Assembly: GCA_029243025.1 (NCBI GenBank) | Contig: JAQWSU010000050.1 | Coordinates: forward strand, 1 to 64,000 | Source of the DNA: Pirellulaceae bacterium | Lineage (GTDB): Bacteria; Planctomycetota; Planctomycetia; Pirellulales; Pirellulaceae | DNA length: 64,000 nt | Reading direction: 5' to 3' | Shown here: piece after piece, positions 55,876-64,000 of the stretch | Numbering within the stretch: position 1 is the first letter of the stretch | Layout of the letters: each line of letters starts with the position of its first letter | The notes under the pieces: generated by a model | Told to the model about the DNA's origin: nothing | Databases searched by the model: none | The model's input: only the letters and a program-made list of their open reading frames with translations | Program-made: the position numbers and the translations under genes

Positions 55876-58800
55876 TCAGGTCAGGAGGAATTCCACGCCA
55901 TCGTTTTTTTCAGCCGGGACGATGGGCTTGGTCTCGTTCCAATTTTCGAAGATCTGGTCTCGGGCTTCCAGCAATATTCGTTGGGGCTTGCGATCGAGTG
56001 AATCTGCGAAATCGATTTGTGGGATTTTTGTTTTTTCCTGATCGGTGCGTTGGAGCAGCTGGCTGCCGATTGGCAAGTCGTTTGCCGTGAGTGACACGTT
56101 TGCTTTGGCGGCGGCGGAGTAGTGGCCAGCTTGAAAGGCGGTCACGATGTCGCTACTGGTGAAATCATCATCGCCATCCCAGTCGCCCTCATCCCAGGTT
56201 GAGTTGTTGGGGGTATCGTCCTCGAATTCACCTGCGGCGAAAACTTGGACCAGATCGCTCGAGTTGAATTTGCCATCCCGATTCGCGTCGCCAGGTAGAT
56301 CAACAAAGTCGGTGGGAGCTCCAGGGGAACCACCGATAAGTCGGCTGGGACGCCAGCCTGCCGACGTATTCCAGTGGTCTGGATTCGCTGCTAGGTCGGT
56401 AGCGACCAAGGAGCGGCCGTTTCCATCGGTCTCGGGGAACCAGCTGTCCAGATAGGTGAACTGATGAATAGTTTGTTCGCCCACGGTCAGCAGAATTTGC
56501 TCCTGGCGATTGCTTAGGCCGCCACTCCAGGATCCTGCGACCCAGGGTTCCGAGCCATAGCGTGTCCGAAACGCGTCCTGGTCTTCTACGACGACCAGAC
56601 GCTCCCCAGCGGCTAATGAAGGCTGGTCCAATTTAGCAAAGCTGAATTCAACTCCCTGATTGTTGCCTTCGCGTTCAACGCGGCGCAGATGTACGGAGTT
56701 TAAGTCGATCGCTTGGTTTCCAATGTTGACCAGTTCAATGAACTCGAATTGATCTGCGTCAGCATAGCCGGCTGCAAGCTCCGCTTCTGAGGGATCGGCT
56801 GGATGATAGTGGATTTCGCTGATGCGTAGGTTGTCAGGGCTGGCTGGAACGGTGTCAACGCGGAAGGCGGCTTCGCTTAAGGCGGACCATTGCTCAGCGT
56901 CGAGCAGCCGCGTTTTGAGCACTGTGTTGGCAGGGAGCGTCAACGGTTGGTCGGTGAAAACACGGGCTTCAGGATTCAGGGCTCCGCCCGCTAAGCGAGG
57001 GTCGGAACCGTCGGTTGTGTAATAAACAATGCCCTCTTCCGCGGTGATGGTGATGCGGTCGTCACTGCCAATGTCACCACCGTGTTGCGATTGTCCATTG
57101 ACGGAGAATTCAGGTGCATCGATGGAAGGGTAGACACCTGCTTTCCGCAGTTGTGAAATGACCGTTGCCGTGCGGTCCGTTCCCGTTTCGGGCGCGAAGC
57201 GATTTAACATCCATTCGATCGAGCTTTCCCAGACGGCTGGCGTGTACGGCCCACTGTGTCCACGACGACCCCAGATTGCCGTTTCGGCGATCACTGGCAG
57301 CCGGACTTCATCGGCCAAAGCCTCTATGTCTTCGCGCAATCGATCGCTGGTGAGCATGCCGTTATTGAAAAACAAACGGTGTGCACGATCGGCCATCAAC
57401 ATCAGGAACTCGTCGTGTTGTTTCATTCCGCCCCGAGCGTTCCATAAATTGCCGGGGCCTCCGCGTGTGATCACATTTGCGTTGGCGGTTGTACGGAGCA
57501 CGAGATCGCTATCCCAGCCGAAAAAGATGAATCCGTCACCGTTCAGACGCGGACGAGCGGCCGCCCAGTTTTGCGAGTGATTCCAATCCCAGTCATTGCC
57601 CGCATAGAATTGCAGCAGCATGTAATCCGCGTAATTTTCGACGTCTAAGAATTCTTGGACCCGTTCGTAATCGTCAATCACCTCGGAACTTTGCAACGCC
57701 CGCCAAGCAACGTTGTCTCCATCGATCGGCGAACCCGCGTTGAGCGCATCGTAATCTTTTTCCTCGCCCCCCAGATAGGATGCCATGAAGGCGGCGTTCG
57801 GTCGTTCCATCAAGTGATGCAGGCCCCAGTATTCGCCGTTGATGTAGACCTGAACGTATCGCCCGTGGGGCGCTAAATGGCCCATTTCTAGCTGGCGATC
57901 GAACGTCCAGCGATTGCGGGTATAGTTGCCTTTGCCACCGGCTGGGTGAGTCCAAAACCAATTGTCGTGGGAGCCCGATCGAAGCAGCAATTGGTTGAAT
58001 TCATTAACGGCATCGTCACCAAACATGTCGTAGTTTAGTTTCGAATCACCGTAGATTGATTTGAAACTCAATCGCATGTTTTTCTTCGGTGAGTTGAGAC
58101 TGTGTCCACCATATTGTTCGATGCCCGCATCAATTTGAAATCCCTCCGTCCCGTCCGGATAGATCATCTCGACTGATACAGCGGACTCGCGTTGAGTAAT
58201 ACGACCTTCCGAAACTAAAGAAATTGTTGGGATGGAGAGCAGCGAGTCTTTGAGCATTGGCCCCCATTGATCATCATCGGTGATCCTCGACCAGAGGTTC
58301 GATTGCGAGAGAATGTTTTCAATGAAGAAGTACGTTTGAGTGTCAATATTGGTCGGGACGTGATTCGTCTTGAAGGCAGCAGCTCGCAACGTGGTCGTTT
58401 TATCAATGGACAGCGTGACCGTGGGCGGTGTTTCAGAATCGGTCGATTCGACGCGATTGCCCTCCTCCAAGGTCGGCTCTTTTCCGTCGATCGTATAGAC
58501 CAAAGTCGCTCCCGGAGTTGTGGTCGAAACAATGACTTCGAAAGATTCATCAAAGTAACCGCGGCCCACACTGAAGCGTGTATCAGCAACGATATCCAGC
58601 AAGCCACCCCGATTTGCTTGGCCGGGTGTTGGGTCATCGAAATAACGTTGCTGACCTTTGATGGTCCCGAAAGACACGTCGGTGGCTTGTTGGCCGAAAG
58701 TTTCTGTGGTGACCTCGTCGATGATCCCCTTGCTCCCTGTCGTGATCGCTAAGTAATCGCCATCGGAGTCGAGTGAGAAGTTTGCGTGCAACCGTCCCGT

Positions 58801-61029
58801 TTCATCCAGCCCCGGATCTCGGATATCTCGTGAGGAAGCAAAGATGATCAAGAATCCGTCGCCTGGGATTGTCGTGCCAGCTGGTATCTCCCACTTGGTC
58901 AATTGGTCGGGATCATCCGTTAAGAACATGCCGCTAATATCTACCGGCGCGCTGATTTCATTTTTAATCTCGATCCAATCAGGTGATTCTTGATCTCCGA
59001 AATAGGTTTCTGCAAGCGTTCGTCGTGTCCGCGTTTGCAGCGTCGAGGCATTCATCGCCATGAACTCGCTGATGACGACAGGACGATCTGAAACGTTAAA
59101 GGTTACATCGACAATGTTTGACTCCAAACGGCCATCGGATGCCAGGTACTGAAACGTATCGAGTCCCAGGTATCCCGGGTTGGGCGTATAGCTAAACGAG
59201 CCATCATCGTTAAGTTTGAGCTGACCGTTTGCGGGTTCTGTGACCTGTACGACTTTGAGGAATTCGTCATCAATGTCGGAGTCGTTCGCCAATAAACCCT
59301 CCGTGGCGGCGACGGTGAGTAAACTGTCTGCCACTGCAAAGTATTGGTCGGCAATCGACACTGGTTGATCGTTGACGGCCTCGATCTTTAATCCGACTTC
59401 GGTTGCTTCGGAACTCAAAACGCCATCATTAACGATGTAACTGAATCGATCAGAGCCAAAGAAATTTGACGCCGGTAAGTAATGGAACGAACCATCTGTT
59501 TGCAATTCCAGTACGCCGGCAGCGGGACCTTCCGCTAATACTACCGTGAGTTGTTCACCATCCGCATCAAAATCATTCTGGAGGATACCGTTCGCAGCGA
59601 TGACCACGAGTGGCTGATCTTCCGTGACCGTGAAATGGTCAGCTTGAGTTGTGGGTGGCGTGTTGACCAGGATGTTGACGGATGCCGCATTCGACAAACG
59701 GGTCCCGTCGTCGATCTGATATTCAAAGGTCGCGTTTCCTACGAACCCTTGAGCATCATAAATAAATGATCCATCGTCACGGAGGGTCACACTGCCTTGG
59801 CTCGCTTCGCGACTGATTCGTGCGGCCAAGGGCGTTTGATCCGGATTGTTGTCATTCGCCAGCACACCTGTAAGTGCGGGTATCACCAACGGTTCATTGG
59901 GCAATCCCTGATAGGTATCGTTGATAGCGGTTGCAGGATCGTAGGTCGGACGAACCTCGAACGTGACCGTGACGGGTTCCGATGCTTGTGAGTCTCTAGC
60001 GATGTAGATAAAAAAGTCATTGCCAAAGAAATCGTTGTACGGGTTGTAAATCAGTGCTCCGTTGGGGAGCAGACCAATCTCGCCATGCTGGGTTCCTGTG
60101 ACTAATTCGGCCGTTAATGGGTCGGATTCCGTATCGCTGTCATTCTTCAGCACGCCGTCTGCAGCGGTTACCATGAAGATCGATGCATCTTCGTCGAGCG
60201 TATAGTGATCGGCGACGGCGATGGGTGGAGAGTTTTGGTAGAAGCTGAGCATCTCATTGTGGAAATCGACAATTTCAGCGGCAGAAAGATCGTCGCCGTA
60301 GAATTGCACTTCCGGAATATCCCCGCTAAACGGATTTTGATTCGTTTGGAGCATGCCGATCGTGAAGGCTAGGTCGGCCAAGGGTTGGCCGTGGACTTCA
60401 GCCGTTGATCCAGACGCTTCGCCGTCGATGAATAGCGAAATCGTCGGGCCGGAACGAGTAAGGACGACGGTGTGCAAATCGCCATCGTTCAGGCCCGTCT
60501 GTTCTGAGTGAACGGTGGTTGGCGGGTGTCCAAATCCATTTCCCATACCCGCGGAGATGCGACCGTTGCCGCTAATTGCGATCCCCCAGTCGCGACCAAA
60601 GCCGAGCGTGTTCGCGTCTACGAGTCCGGTTCCTTGAAACCAGTTACCTGTCCCATCACCGACTAACTGTGTCGAGGAAGTCGCAAAAACAACCGCGATT
60701 GAAAAGTCGTTGGCACCGTTTAATTTGTTTTCAAGGTAAGCGACTTCATAGCCGTCGGGGCCATCGCTCGCATCAAATTGCATGCTGGCTCGACCGCCCA
60801 AAATTCCATGGGCGAGTCGGGGGGTACCCTCTTGTAGCGCCGGTGTTGTGGCGATCCGATCATTCCATGCCGGTGCCGACATTCCGTCTTCAAGGCTTGC
60901 CACCAAATCTTCAGCACGCCAATGTGAAATCAAGTCAGCCGCTAACAAAACTCTTTGTTCGAGTTGCTCAAGACAAAGCTGAGAAAAAGCTTCGGAGAGA
61001 GCTCGGAATCGTTTTCCGCCGTTTCGCAT
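55876..61029 (-). CDS. Giant LEPR-XLL surface protein: LamG, cadherin-like repeats, lamin-tail, CotH, dockerin-like
   Basis: From ATG 61029 the product is about 1717 aa; a GTG at 61062 would add 11. The N-terminus carries LEQLEQRVLLAAD, a LEPR-XLL export signature. In order follow: a LamG-like domain (about 35-265), four cadherin-like/VCBS repeats (about 270-640, each starting with a variant of ADHYTLDEDAS and containing VLANDND-type Ca sites), a lamin-tail domain (ESPDWIEIKNE), a chitobiase-like sandwich (LVYTIDGKEPT), a CotH domain with SPKKNMRLSFKS and GWDSDL, a second chitobiase-like repeat (YYTTDGSDPR), a second lamin-tail (DQFEFIELVNIGN) and a dockerin-like tail (GDANRDGKFNSSDLV, GDWDGDDDFTSSDIV). 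Unlike the CotH protein at 22794, this one keeps the lysine pair. It is probably an adhesive or matrix protein. Confidence 0.85.
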   Translation of the reverse strand: MRNGGKRFRALSEAFSQLCLEQLEQRVLLAADLISHWRAEDLVASLEDGMSAPAWNDRIATTPALQEGTPRLAHGILGGRASMQFDASDGPDGYEVAYLENKLNGANDFSIAVVFATSSTQLVGDGTGNWFQGTGLVDANTLGFGRDWGIAISGNGRISAGMGNGFGHPPTTVHSEQTGLNDGDLHTVVLTRSGPTISLFIDGEASGSTAEVHGQPLADLAFTIGMLQTNQNPFSGDIPEVQFYGDDLSAAEIVDFHNEMLSFYQNSPPIAVADHYTLDEDASIFMVTAADGVLKNDSDTESDPLTAELVTGTQHGEIGLLPNGALIYNPYNDFFGNDFFIYIARDSQASEPVTVTFEVRPTYDPATAINDTYQGLPNEPLVIPALTGVLANDNNPDQTPLAARISREASQGSVTLRDDGSFIYDAQGFVGNATFEYQIDDGTRLSNAASVNILVNTPPTTQADHFTVTEDQPLVVIAANGILQNDFDADGEQLTVVLAEGPAAGVLELQTDGSFHYLPASNFFGSDRFSYIVNDGVLSSEATEVGLKIEAVNDQPVSIADQYFAVADSLLTVAATEGLLANDSDIDDEFLKVVQVTEPANGQLKLNDDGSFSYTPNPGYLGLDTFQYLASDGRLESNIVDVTFNVSDRPVVISEFMAMNASTLQTRTRRTLAETYFGDQESPDWIEIKNEISAPVDISGMFLTDDPDQLTKWEIPAGTTIPGDGFLIIFASSRDIRDPGLDETGRLHANFSLDSDGDYLAITTGSKGIIDEVTTETFGQQATDVSFGTIKGQQRYFDDPTPGQANRGGLLDIVADTRFSVGRGYFDESFEVIVSTTTPGATLVYTIDGKEPTLEEGNRVESTDSETPPTVTLSIDKTTTLRAAAFKTNHVPTNIDTQTYFFIENILSQSNLWSRITDDDQWGPMLKDSLLSIPTISLVSEGRITQRESAVSVEMIYPDGTEGFQIDAGIEQYGGHSLNSPKKNMRLSFKSIYGDSKLNYDMFGDDAVNEFNQLLLRSGSHDNWFWTHPAGGKGNYTRNRWTFDRQLEMGHLAPHGRYVQVYINGEYWGLHHLMERPNAAFMASYLGGEEKDYDALNAGSPIDGDNVAWRALQSSEVIDDYERVQEFLDVENYADYMLLQFYAGNDWDWNHSQNWAAARPRLNGDGFIFFGWDSDLVLRTTANANVITRGGPGNLWNARGGMKQHDEFLMLMADRAHRLFFNNGMLTSDRLREDIEALADEVRLPVIAETAIWGRRGHSGPYTPAVWESSIEWMLNRFAPETGTDRTATVISQLRKAGVYPSIDAPEFSVNGQSQHGGDIGSDDRITITAEEGIVYYTTDGSDPRLAGGALNPEARVFTDQPLTLPANTVLKTRLLDAEQWSALSEAAFRVDTVPASPDNLRISEIHYHPADPSEAELAAGYADADQFEFIELVNIGNQAIDLNSVHLRRVEREGNNQGVEFSFAKLDQPSLAAGERLVVVEDQDAFRTRYGSEPWVAGSWSGGLSNRQEQILLTVGEQTIHQFTYLDSWFPETDGNGRSLVATDLAANPDHWNTSAGWRPSRLIGGSPGAPTDFVDLPGDANRDGKFNSSDLVQVFAAGEFEDDTPNNSTWDEGDWDGDDDFTSSDIVTAFQAGHYSAAAKANVSLTANDLPIGSQLLQRTDQEKTKIPQIDFADSLDRKPQRILLEARDQIFENWNETKPIVPAEKNDGVEFLLT

Positions 61030-61200
61030 GATTTTATTCCGTGTGTCGCCATTCACCACCAATTATCACACAGCGTTAGCTCAGGATGCAGAAGCTGATT
61101 GTAGATGGCAGTCCGAAACGAAGCGAGGAGATTTATCGGAATGTACGGAACTGGTGTCAGGCTATCCATGGGAGAGCTGAGGCTGTATCTTCCGTAAGCC

Positions 61201-61230
61201 AAAAAAAAGGGACCATCTTGCGATGGTCCC
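61201..61230 (-). terminator. Rho-independent terminator
   Basis: GGGACCATC (61209-61217) pairs perfectly with GATGGTCCC (61222-61230) around TTGC. On the minus strand it is followed by T8 (A8 at 61201-61208). It lies 35 bp after the stop of the PEP-CTERM gene at 61266. Confidence 0.95.
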
Positions 61231-61265
61231 CAAGTCTTATCTTCTCGATTAAGAATACAACCCTG

Positions 61266-61898
61266 TTATCGCTTCATCCGTCGTCGTAACATTGCGATCA
61301 TGGGAAGGATTGCCAGGCCGATGAGACCGAGCGAGGTCGGTTCGGGAACGGACAAAAAGTTGATCTGATAGTTGCGGCCGCCCGCACCGGAAGCGTGTCC
61401 GGACTCGATGACTTCACCAACCGCCGGCGTGTAATCCGTGCCAACTCGGTTAGCCTGGAACATTCCTGAGCCTCCGTCACCACCGAAAGTGACGGTTCCG
61501 CCTGCGTCGTCATCGAAACCATCTCGGTACTGCCAGAAACCTGCAAAGTAATCGTTGCCGTCGTCCGGAATCGCGTCACTCCCCCAGGAGACGGAGTTTT
61601 CGCCAGCATCGGTTGCATTCGAGACGGGACCAATGCCCCAGATCTCGGCGACGCCATCAACGTTCTTGAGAATCAGAGGTTGGACATGGTGTTCACCGCT
61701 AGCGCGGCTCGCTTCTGCATAGTAGGTAACCGTCGAAACACTTTCACCGGCAGGAATGCTGCCAGCGCCGTTTAAAACGGTAACGCCACTCCATCCATCG
61801 ACCGAACCGTTCGTCAAGGGTAACGGGGCTCCCGTTTCGCCTGCTTGGAGCAAACTCACACCGATCAACAAAATTGGTAAGCAAAGTAATTTTTTCAT
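61266..61898 (-). CDS. Small PEP-CTERM protein
   Basis: A 210-aa protein with a signal peptide (LLCLPILLIGVSLLQAG) and a beta-rich body without a domain I recognise. It is acidic and glycine-rich (DAGGTVTFGGDGGSGMF). Strands such as VSTVTYYAEAS and FAGFWQYRDGFDD suggest a jelly-roll or carbohydrate-binding fold. The C-terminus VPEPTSLGLIGLAILPMIAML then RRRMKR is a clear PEP-CTERM sorting tail. It is a single-gene unit with its own perfect terminator, and a structured inverted repeat sits 45 nt upstream of the start. It lies just downstream of the second candidate selenoprotein gene on the same strand. Confidence 0.85.
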   Translation of the reverse strand: MKKLLCLPILLIGVSLLQAGETGAPLPLTNGSVDGWSGVTVLNGAGSIPAGESVSTVTYYAEASRASGEHHVQPLILKNVDGVAEIWGIGPVSNATDAGENSVSWGSDAIPDDGNDYFAGFWQYRDGFDDDAGGTVTFGGDGGSGMFQANRVGTDYTPAVGEVIESGHASGAGGRNYQINFLSVPEPTSLGLIGLAILPMIAMLRRRMKR

Positions 61899-61942
61899 GA
61901 CAAATCCTATGTTTTTGTGTCGAAAACGAATGTGTTCGAGCT

Positions 61943-61999
61943 ATCGGTCGCTTTGAAATAGAAAGAAACGCGAGCAGAACGGCTGGCGTTGCGACCGAT
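61943..61999 (-). promoter_or_regulatory. Structured inverted repeat in the leader of the small PEP-CTERM gene
   Basis: ATCGGTCGC (61943-61951) pairs perfectly with GCGACCGAT (61991-61999). AACGC (61967-61971) pairs with GCGTT (61986-61990), directly inside one arm, giving an extended stem. It ends 45 nt before the start codon, the same position as the leader terminators of the other two short PEP-CTERM genes, but no T-run follows. Confidence 0.55.
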
Positions 62000-62150
62000 C
62001 AAAGGCGCCTGGGGCAATTGACGTGTCAAGAACGATGAATGCTGGATGGAATCATCCCAGGCGAAAAGCAGATGCTGATGGGTTCAGCAGGTTGCTGAAC
62101 AAATCACTGGCGGCTCAACATTTCAAATAGGCTCGTGAAGAGCGTGTTAG

Positions 62151-62186
62151 AGAAATAGGAAGATTTCGCTCCGTGATCCTATTTCT
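62151..62186. repeat. Perfect 10-bp inverted repeat
   Basis: AGAAATAGGA (62151-62160) pairs with TCCTATTTCT (62177-62186) around a 16-nt loop. It lies 83 bp beyond the stop of the minus-strand gene ending at 62269, so it may help end that transcript, although no T-run follows on the minus strand. Confidence 0.5.
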
Positions 62187-62268
62187 TCTAGTTTGGCAGG
62201 TCAAACAAAAACTCGCTTCTTGCTCATTTTTTTTATCCTGCCTGGCAGGCCGACTTTGAAAGGGGTGC

Positions 62269-63654
62269 TCAAGGACTCGAAATGGAAAGAATTCTTGACA
62301 ATTGTTGCCAGCGTGGATGAGTCAGAAACATTTTGGGGGTCGCTTCGACGTAGCTGCGGCCTTGCTCAAGATGGCCGTGTTTTGCGAGTTCTTCCACGAA
62401 TTCAAAGAGATTTCGTCGGCGAGGAGGCATGATCCAATGTCCGGGGAATGGCAGGCTGGCGGCCCGCCAAGCAGCCGTCGTCTTGGCTGCCGACAGCTTG
62501 CCCACATCTTGGACGAGTTGCTCGACGGAAACCGGGCCTCGATAAATAGCGATCACTCGTCCCTGTCGATCGAGCAAAAAGCTCGAGGGAACGGGCAGCG
62601 GGGCGTGGGATTCAAAAATAGTGTCATTTAGCAGTTGAAGTTTAAAAAGCAGCTCGGCATCGGCTTGGCCGGCTCTGAATGGGAAGTTCATCTTTTTGAG
62701 CAATTGTTGACTCTGGTGAGACTGACCATCCTGCTGCGCACCTGAGGAGAGAAGATCGTCGACATTCAACGCGACGATGTCGATCCGTAAGGCGCGTAAT
62801 GCTTGGCTCTGCTGACTGAATTCCTCGAGTTCTCGAATGCAAGGTTGGCACCAAGCGGCCCAAAGATTCAGCAAAGTTAAGCGGTCTTGCGGTTCCACCA
62901 GGTCGGCAAGTTTTCCCGAGGACGATTGGTAATGATTGGCGGGTAAGCGAATCATTGAGAAGCTCATCGCTTCTGAATCACCCTGATTGGCGATTGGCTT
63001 CACGGGGTCGGAGTCGAGCAGTTTGCGCGCAGAGGTCGCAATCGGATGGGGGGCAGGGTCTCCTTCGATGAACAGCAGCGTCCGATCCACTTCGGTGACT
63101 TGGAACGTTTGCTGTTTTCCTAATGGCCAGGTGACTTCGACTCGATCGATGGATGTTGCGTCACCGAGACCGATGTGCAGCCGTTTGCTTGATTGAGCGA
63201 GAAAACCGTCGCCGGCCCGTAGGGTTCGCGAAATGGGAGTGGCCGTTTGATCGGTGAAGACTCGAACACGGGCTCCGATTCCATCTCGATTTGATTGGAC
63301 CCCTTGCAGGCAGATGGTTAAGAAATGATTCGTGGTCTGCATTTGATTCAGCAAGAATCTTAGTTGCGGACTGTTGCGGTTGGAAATCCAGACATCCAAG
63401 TCGCCGTCTGAGTCCCAATCGACTAAAGCGGCGGCGCGACCATCATCTGCCCAATCAAAACCACTGATCGATGAGACGTTGGCAAAGCCTTGGGTTCCCG
63501 TGTTTAAGAAGGCACAATGTGGCTCATTCCCACTAAAAGAGCGGCCCTCTCGTACAATCGAGAGAAATTGTGCGGCGGCGGTTCCTTCCGGATTGCTATT
63601 GCTAGTGCCCACCGATAAATTGCCGCGCGACCCGACCTGTCGCCAAAAGAAACT
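62269..63654 (-). CDS. FG-GAP/UnbV-thioredoxin protein, C-terminal part after in-frame UGA (second candidate selenoprotein)
   Basis: This frame directly continues the frame ending at TGA 63657-63655. A pipeline would start it at GTG 63612, but the codons from 63654 onward (S-F-F-W-R-Q-V) align with the paralogue at 43574. It contains the end of the FG-GAP region (CAFLNTG, SGFDWADDGRAAALVDWDSD, GDLDVWISN), an ASPIC/UnbV domain (RDGIGARVRVF, AGDGFLAQSSKRLHIGLG) and a thioredoxin-like domain with NLWAAWCQPCIRELEEF, a TlpA/ResA-type CxxC. Unlike its paralogue it lacks the C-terminal TPR repeats and ends soon after the thioredoxin fold. The CQPC site suggests an extracytoplasmic thiol-redox role. 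Confidence 0.75.
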   Translation of the reverse strand, partial: SFFWRQVGSRGNLSVGTSNSNPEGTAAAQFLSIVREGRSFSGNEPHCAFLNTGTQGFANVSSISGFDWADDGRAAALVDWDSDGDLDVWISNRNSPQLRFLLNQMQTTNHFLTICLQGVQSNRDGIGARVRVFTDQTATPISRTLRAGDGFLAQSSKRLHIGLGDATSIDRVEVTWPLGKQQTFQVTEVDRTLLFIEGDPAPHPIATSARKLLDSDPVKPIANQGDSEAMSFSMIRLPANHYQSSSGKLADLVEPQDRLTLLNLWAAWCQPCIRELEEFSQQSQALRALRIDIVALNVDDLLSSGAQQDGQSHQSQQLLKKMNFPFRAGQADAELLFKLQLLNDTIFESHAPLPVPSSFLLDRQGRVIAIYRGPVSVEQLVQDVGKLSAAKTTAAWRAASLPFPGHWIMPPRRRNLFEFVEELAKHGHLEQGRSYVEATPKMFLTHPRWQQLSRILSISSP

Positions 63655-63657
63655 TCA
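63627..63657 (-). promoter_or_regulatory. In-frame UGA with SECIS-like hairpin (second copy)
   Basis: On the minus strand TGA (63657-63655) is followed by 11 nt, then GCGAC (63643-63639) pairs with GTCGC (63631-63627) around loop AGGTCGG. The loop starts 16 nt after the TGA, with G as its second and third bases, and opens AGGTC like the loop I recall for E. coli fdhF. Stem position and sequence equal those in the first copy (43571-43601). Confidence 0.6.
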
Positions 63658-64000
63658 CAAGTCACCCGGGTCATGAGTCGTGATATAACCATTCGCGACG
63701 AGCAGGTCTTCCCAGCCGTCATTGTTAATGTCGCAGAACAATGATGACCAGGCCCATCGTCCCATTTCTACGCCAGCCAATGATCCTGTTTCCTCAAAGG
63801 AAGTACCGATATTTTGAAACAGTGAGTTTCCCTTGGCGAACCGTCGATAAAGTTGTTTGCGTTGCGGGCTGGCGTTGGGCAGAAAGCCGCTTTGAGGTGT
63901 GATGCGATTGCCCGCCGACGAAAACATGTTGCCGACATAGAGATCCATCTGGCCGTCTCGATTGTAGTCCCCCCAAGAAACGGACATGCCTGAGCCAAAG
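63655..64000 (-). CDS. FG-GAP/UnbV-thioredoxin protein, N-terminal part up to UGA (5' end outside window)
   Basis: The frame enters from beyond the window and reads GMSVSWGDYNRDGQMDLY, VGNMFSSAGNRITPQ, LFQNIGTSFEETGSL and GRWAWSSLFCDINNDGWED, then LLVANGYITTHDPGDL before the TGA. It aligns residue for residue with the end of 41621-43573 (GMSVSWADFNRDGWMDFY, GRWAWGSRFIDFNNDGWQD and IANGFITTADTGDL). The FG-GAP calcium loops DYNRDGQMD and DINNDGWED are intact. The gene presumably starts with a secretion signal outside the window. Confidence 0.8.
   Translation of the reverse strand, partial: FGSGMSVSWGDYNRDGQMDLYVGNMFSSAGNRITPQSGFLPNASPQRKQLYRRFAKGNSLFQNIGTSFEETGSLAGVEMGRWAWSSLFCDINNDGWEDLLVANGYITTHDPGDL

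Noticed and set aside
62207-62262. A T-rich tract with a CCTGCC/GGCAGG hairpin as a terminator for the minus-strand gene ending at 62269
   Set aside because: On the minus strand the hairpin is followed by A rather than T, so it cannot act as an intrinsic terminator in that direction.

Overview
The window looks like the chromosome of a marine-type planctomycete (Pirellulales, Rhodopirellula-like). The reasons are: very large secreted multidomain proteins; LEPR-XLL-type N-termini (LETRSLLVAD, LEQRVLLAAD); PEP-CTERM C-termini; dockerin-like Asp-rich tails; DUF1080, SASA, CotH, BNR-sialidase and FG-GAP/UnbV families; a five-CxxCH cytochrome fused to PA14 and paired with a sorbosone-dehydrogenase-like propeller; and loosely packed genes on both strands. 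I saw no rRNA, tRNA, CRISPR array, prophage or insertion sequence.

Layout. 1-6.3 kb: a partial leucine-rich-repeat protein, a possible small ORF, then on the minus strand a multihaem cytochrome, an overlapping propeller lipoprotein and a secreted esterase. 7.2-12.7 kb: a plus-strand run of two exported proteins and an RND/MMPL permease. 12.8-22.2 kb: mostly single enzymes and regulators, namely an MlrC-type M81 protein divergent from an RraA-like protein, a trypsin-like protease, DUF2809, a MetE-like protein divergent from a PAS-AraC regulator, a WD40 protein, a class V aminotransferase and a PGPGW membrane protein. 22.8-41.4 kb: surface and degradation genes, including CotH/LTD/dockerin, SASA esterase, dockerin plus PEP-CTERM, BNR sialidase, APC permease, a 1186-aa PQQ-type propeller with an inserted Rossmann-like segment, a PI-PLC-like protein, DUF1080 and a LamG PEP-CTERM protein. 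41.6-64 kb: three FG-GAP/UnbV proteins, a kinase-like protein, a DHH phosphoesterase, two more PEP-CTERM proteins and a 1718-aa CotH/cadherin-like giant.

The most notable observation is that two paralogous FG-GAP/UnbV/thioredoxin-fold genes (41621-45646 on the plus strand, and 62269 to the window edge on the minus strand) are each interrupted by an in-frame TGA at the same aligned position, GDL-TGA-S-x-x-WRQV. Homology continues in frame past the TGA. In both genes a GC-rich hairpin starts 12 nt after the TGA, with its apical loop about 17 nt after it, which fits the bacterial SECIS consensus. I read them as one selenocysteine-containing family rather than two stop-terminated genes followed by two headless ones.

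The second observation is that all three short PEP-CTERM genes have a strong structured element about 45-50 nt upstream of the start codon. In two of them it is a textbook intrinsic terminator, which suggests leader attenuation or a leader-derived small RNA.
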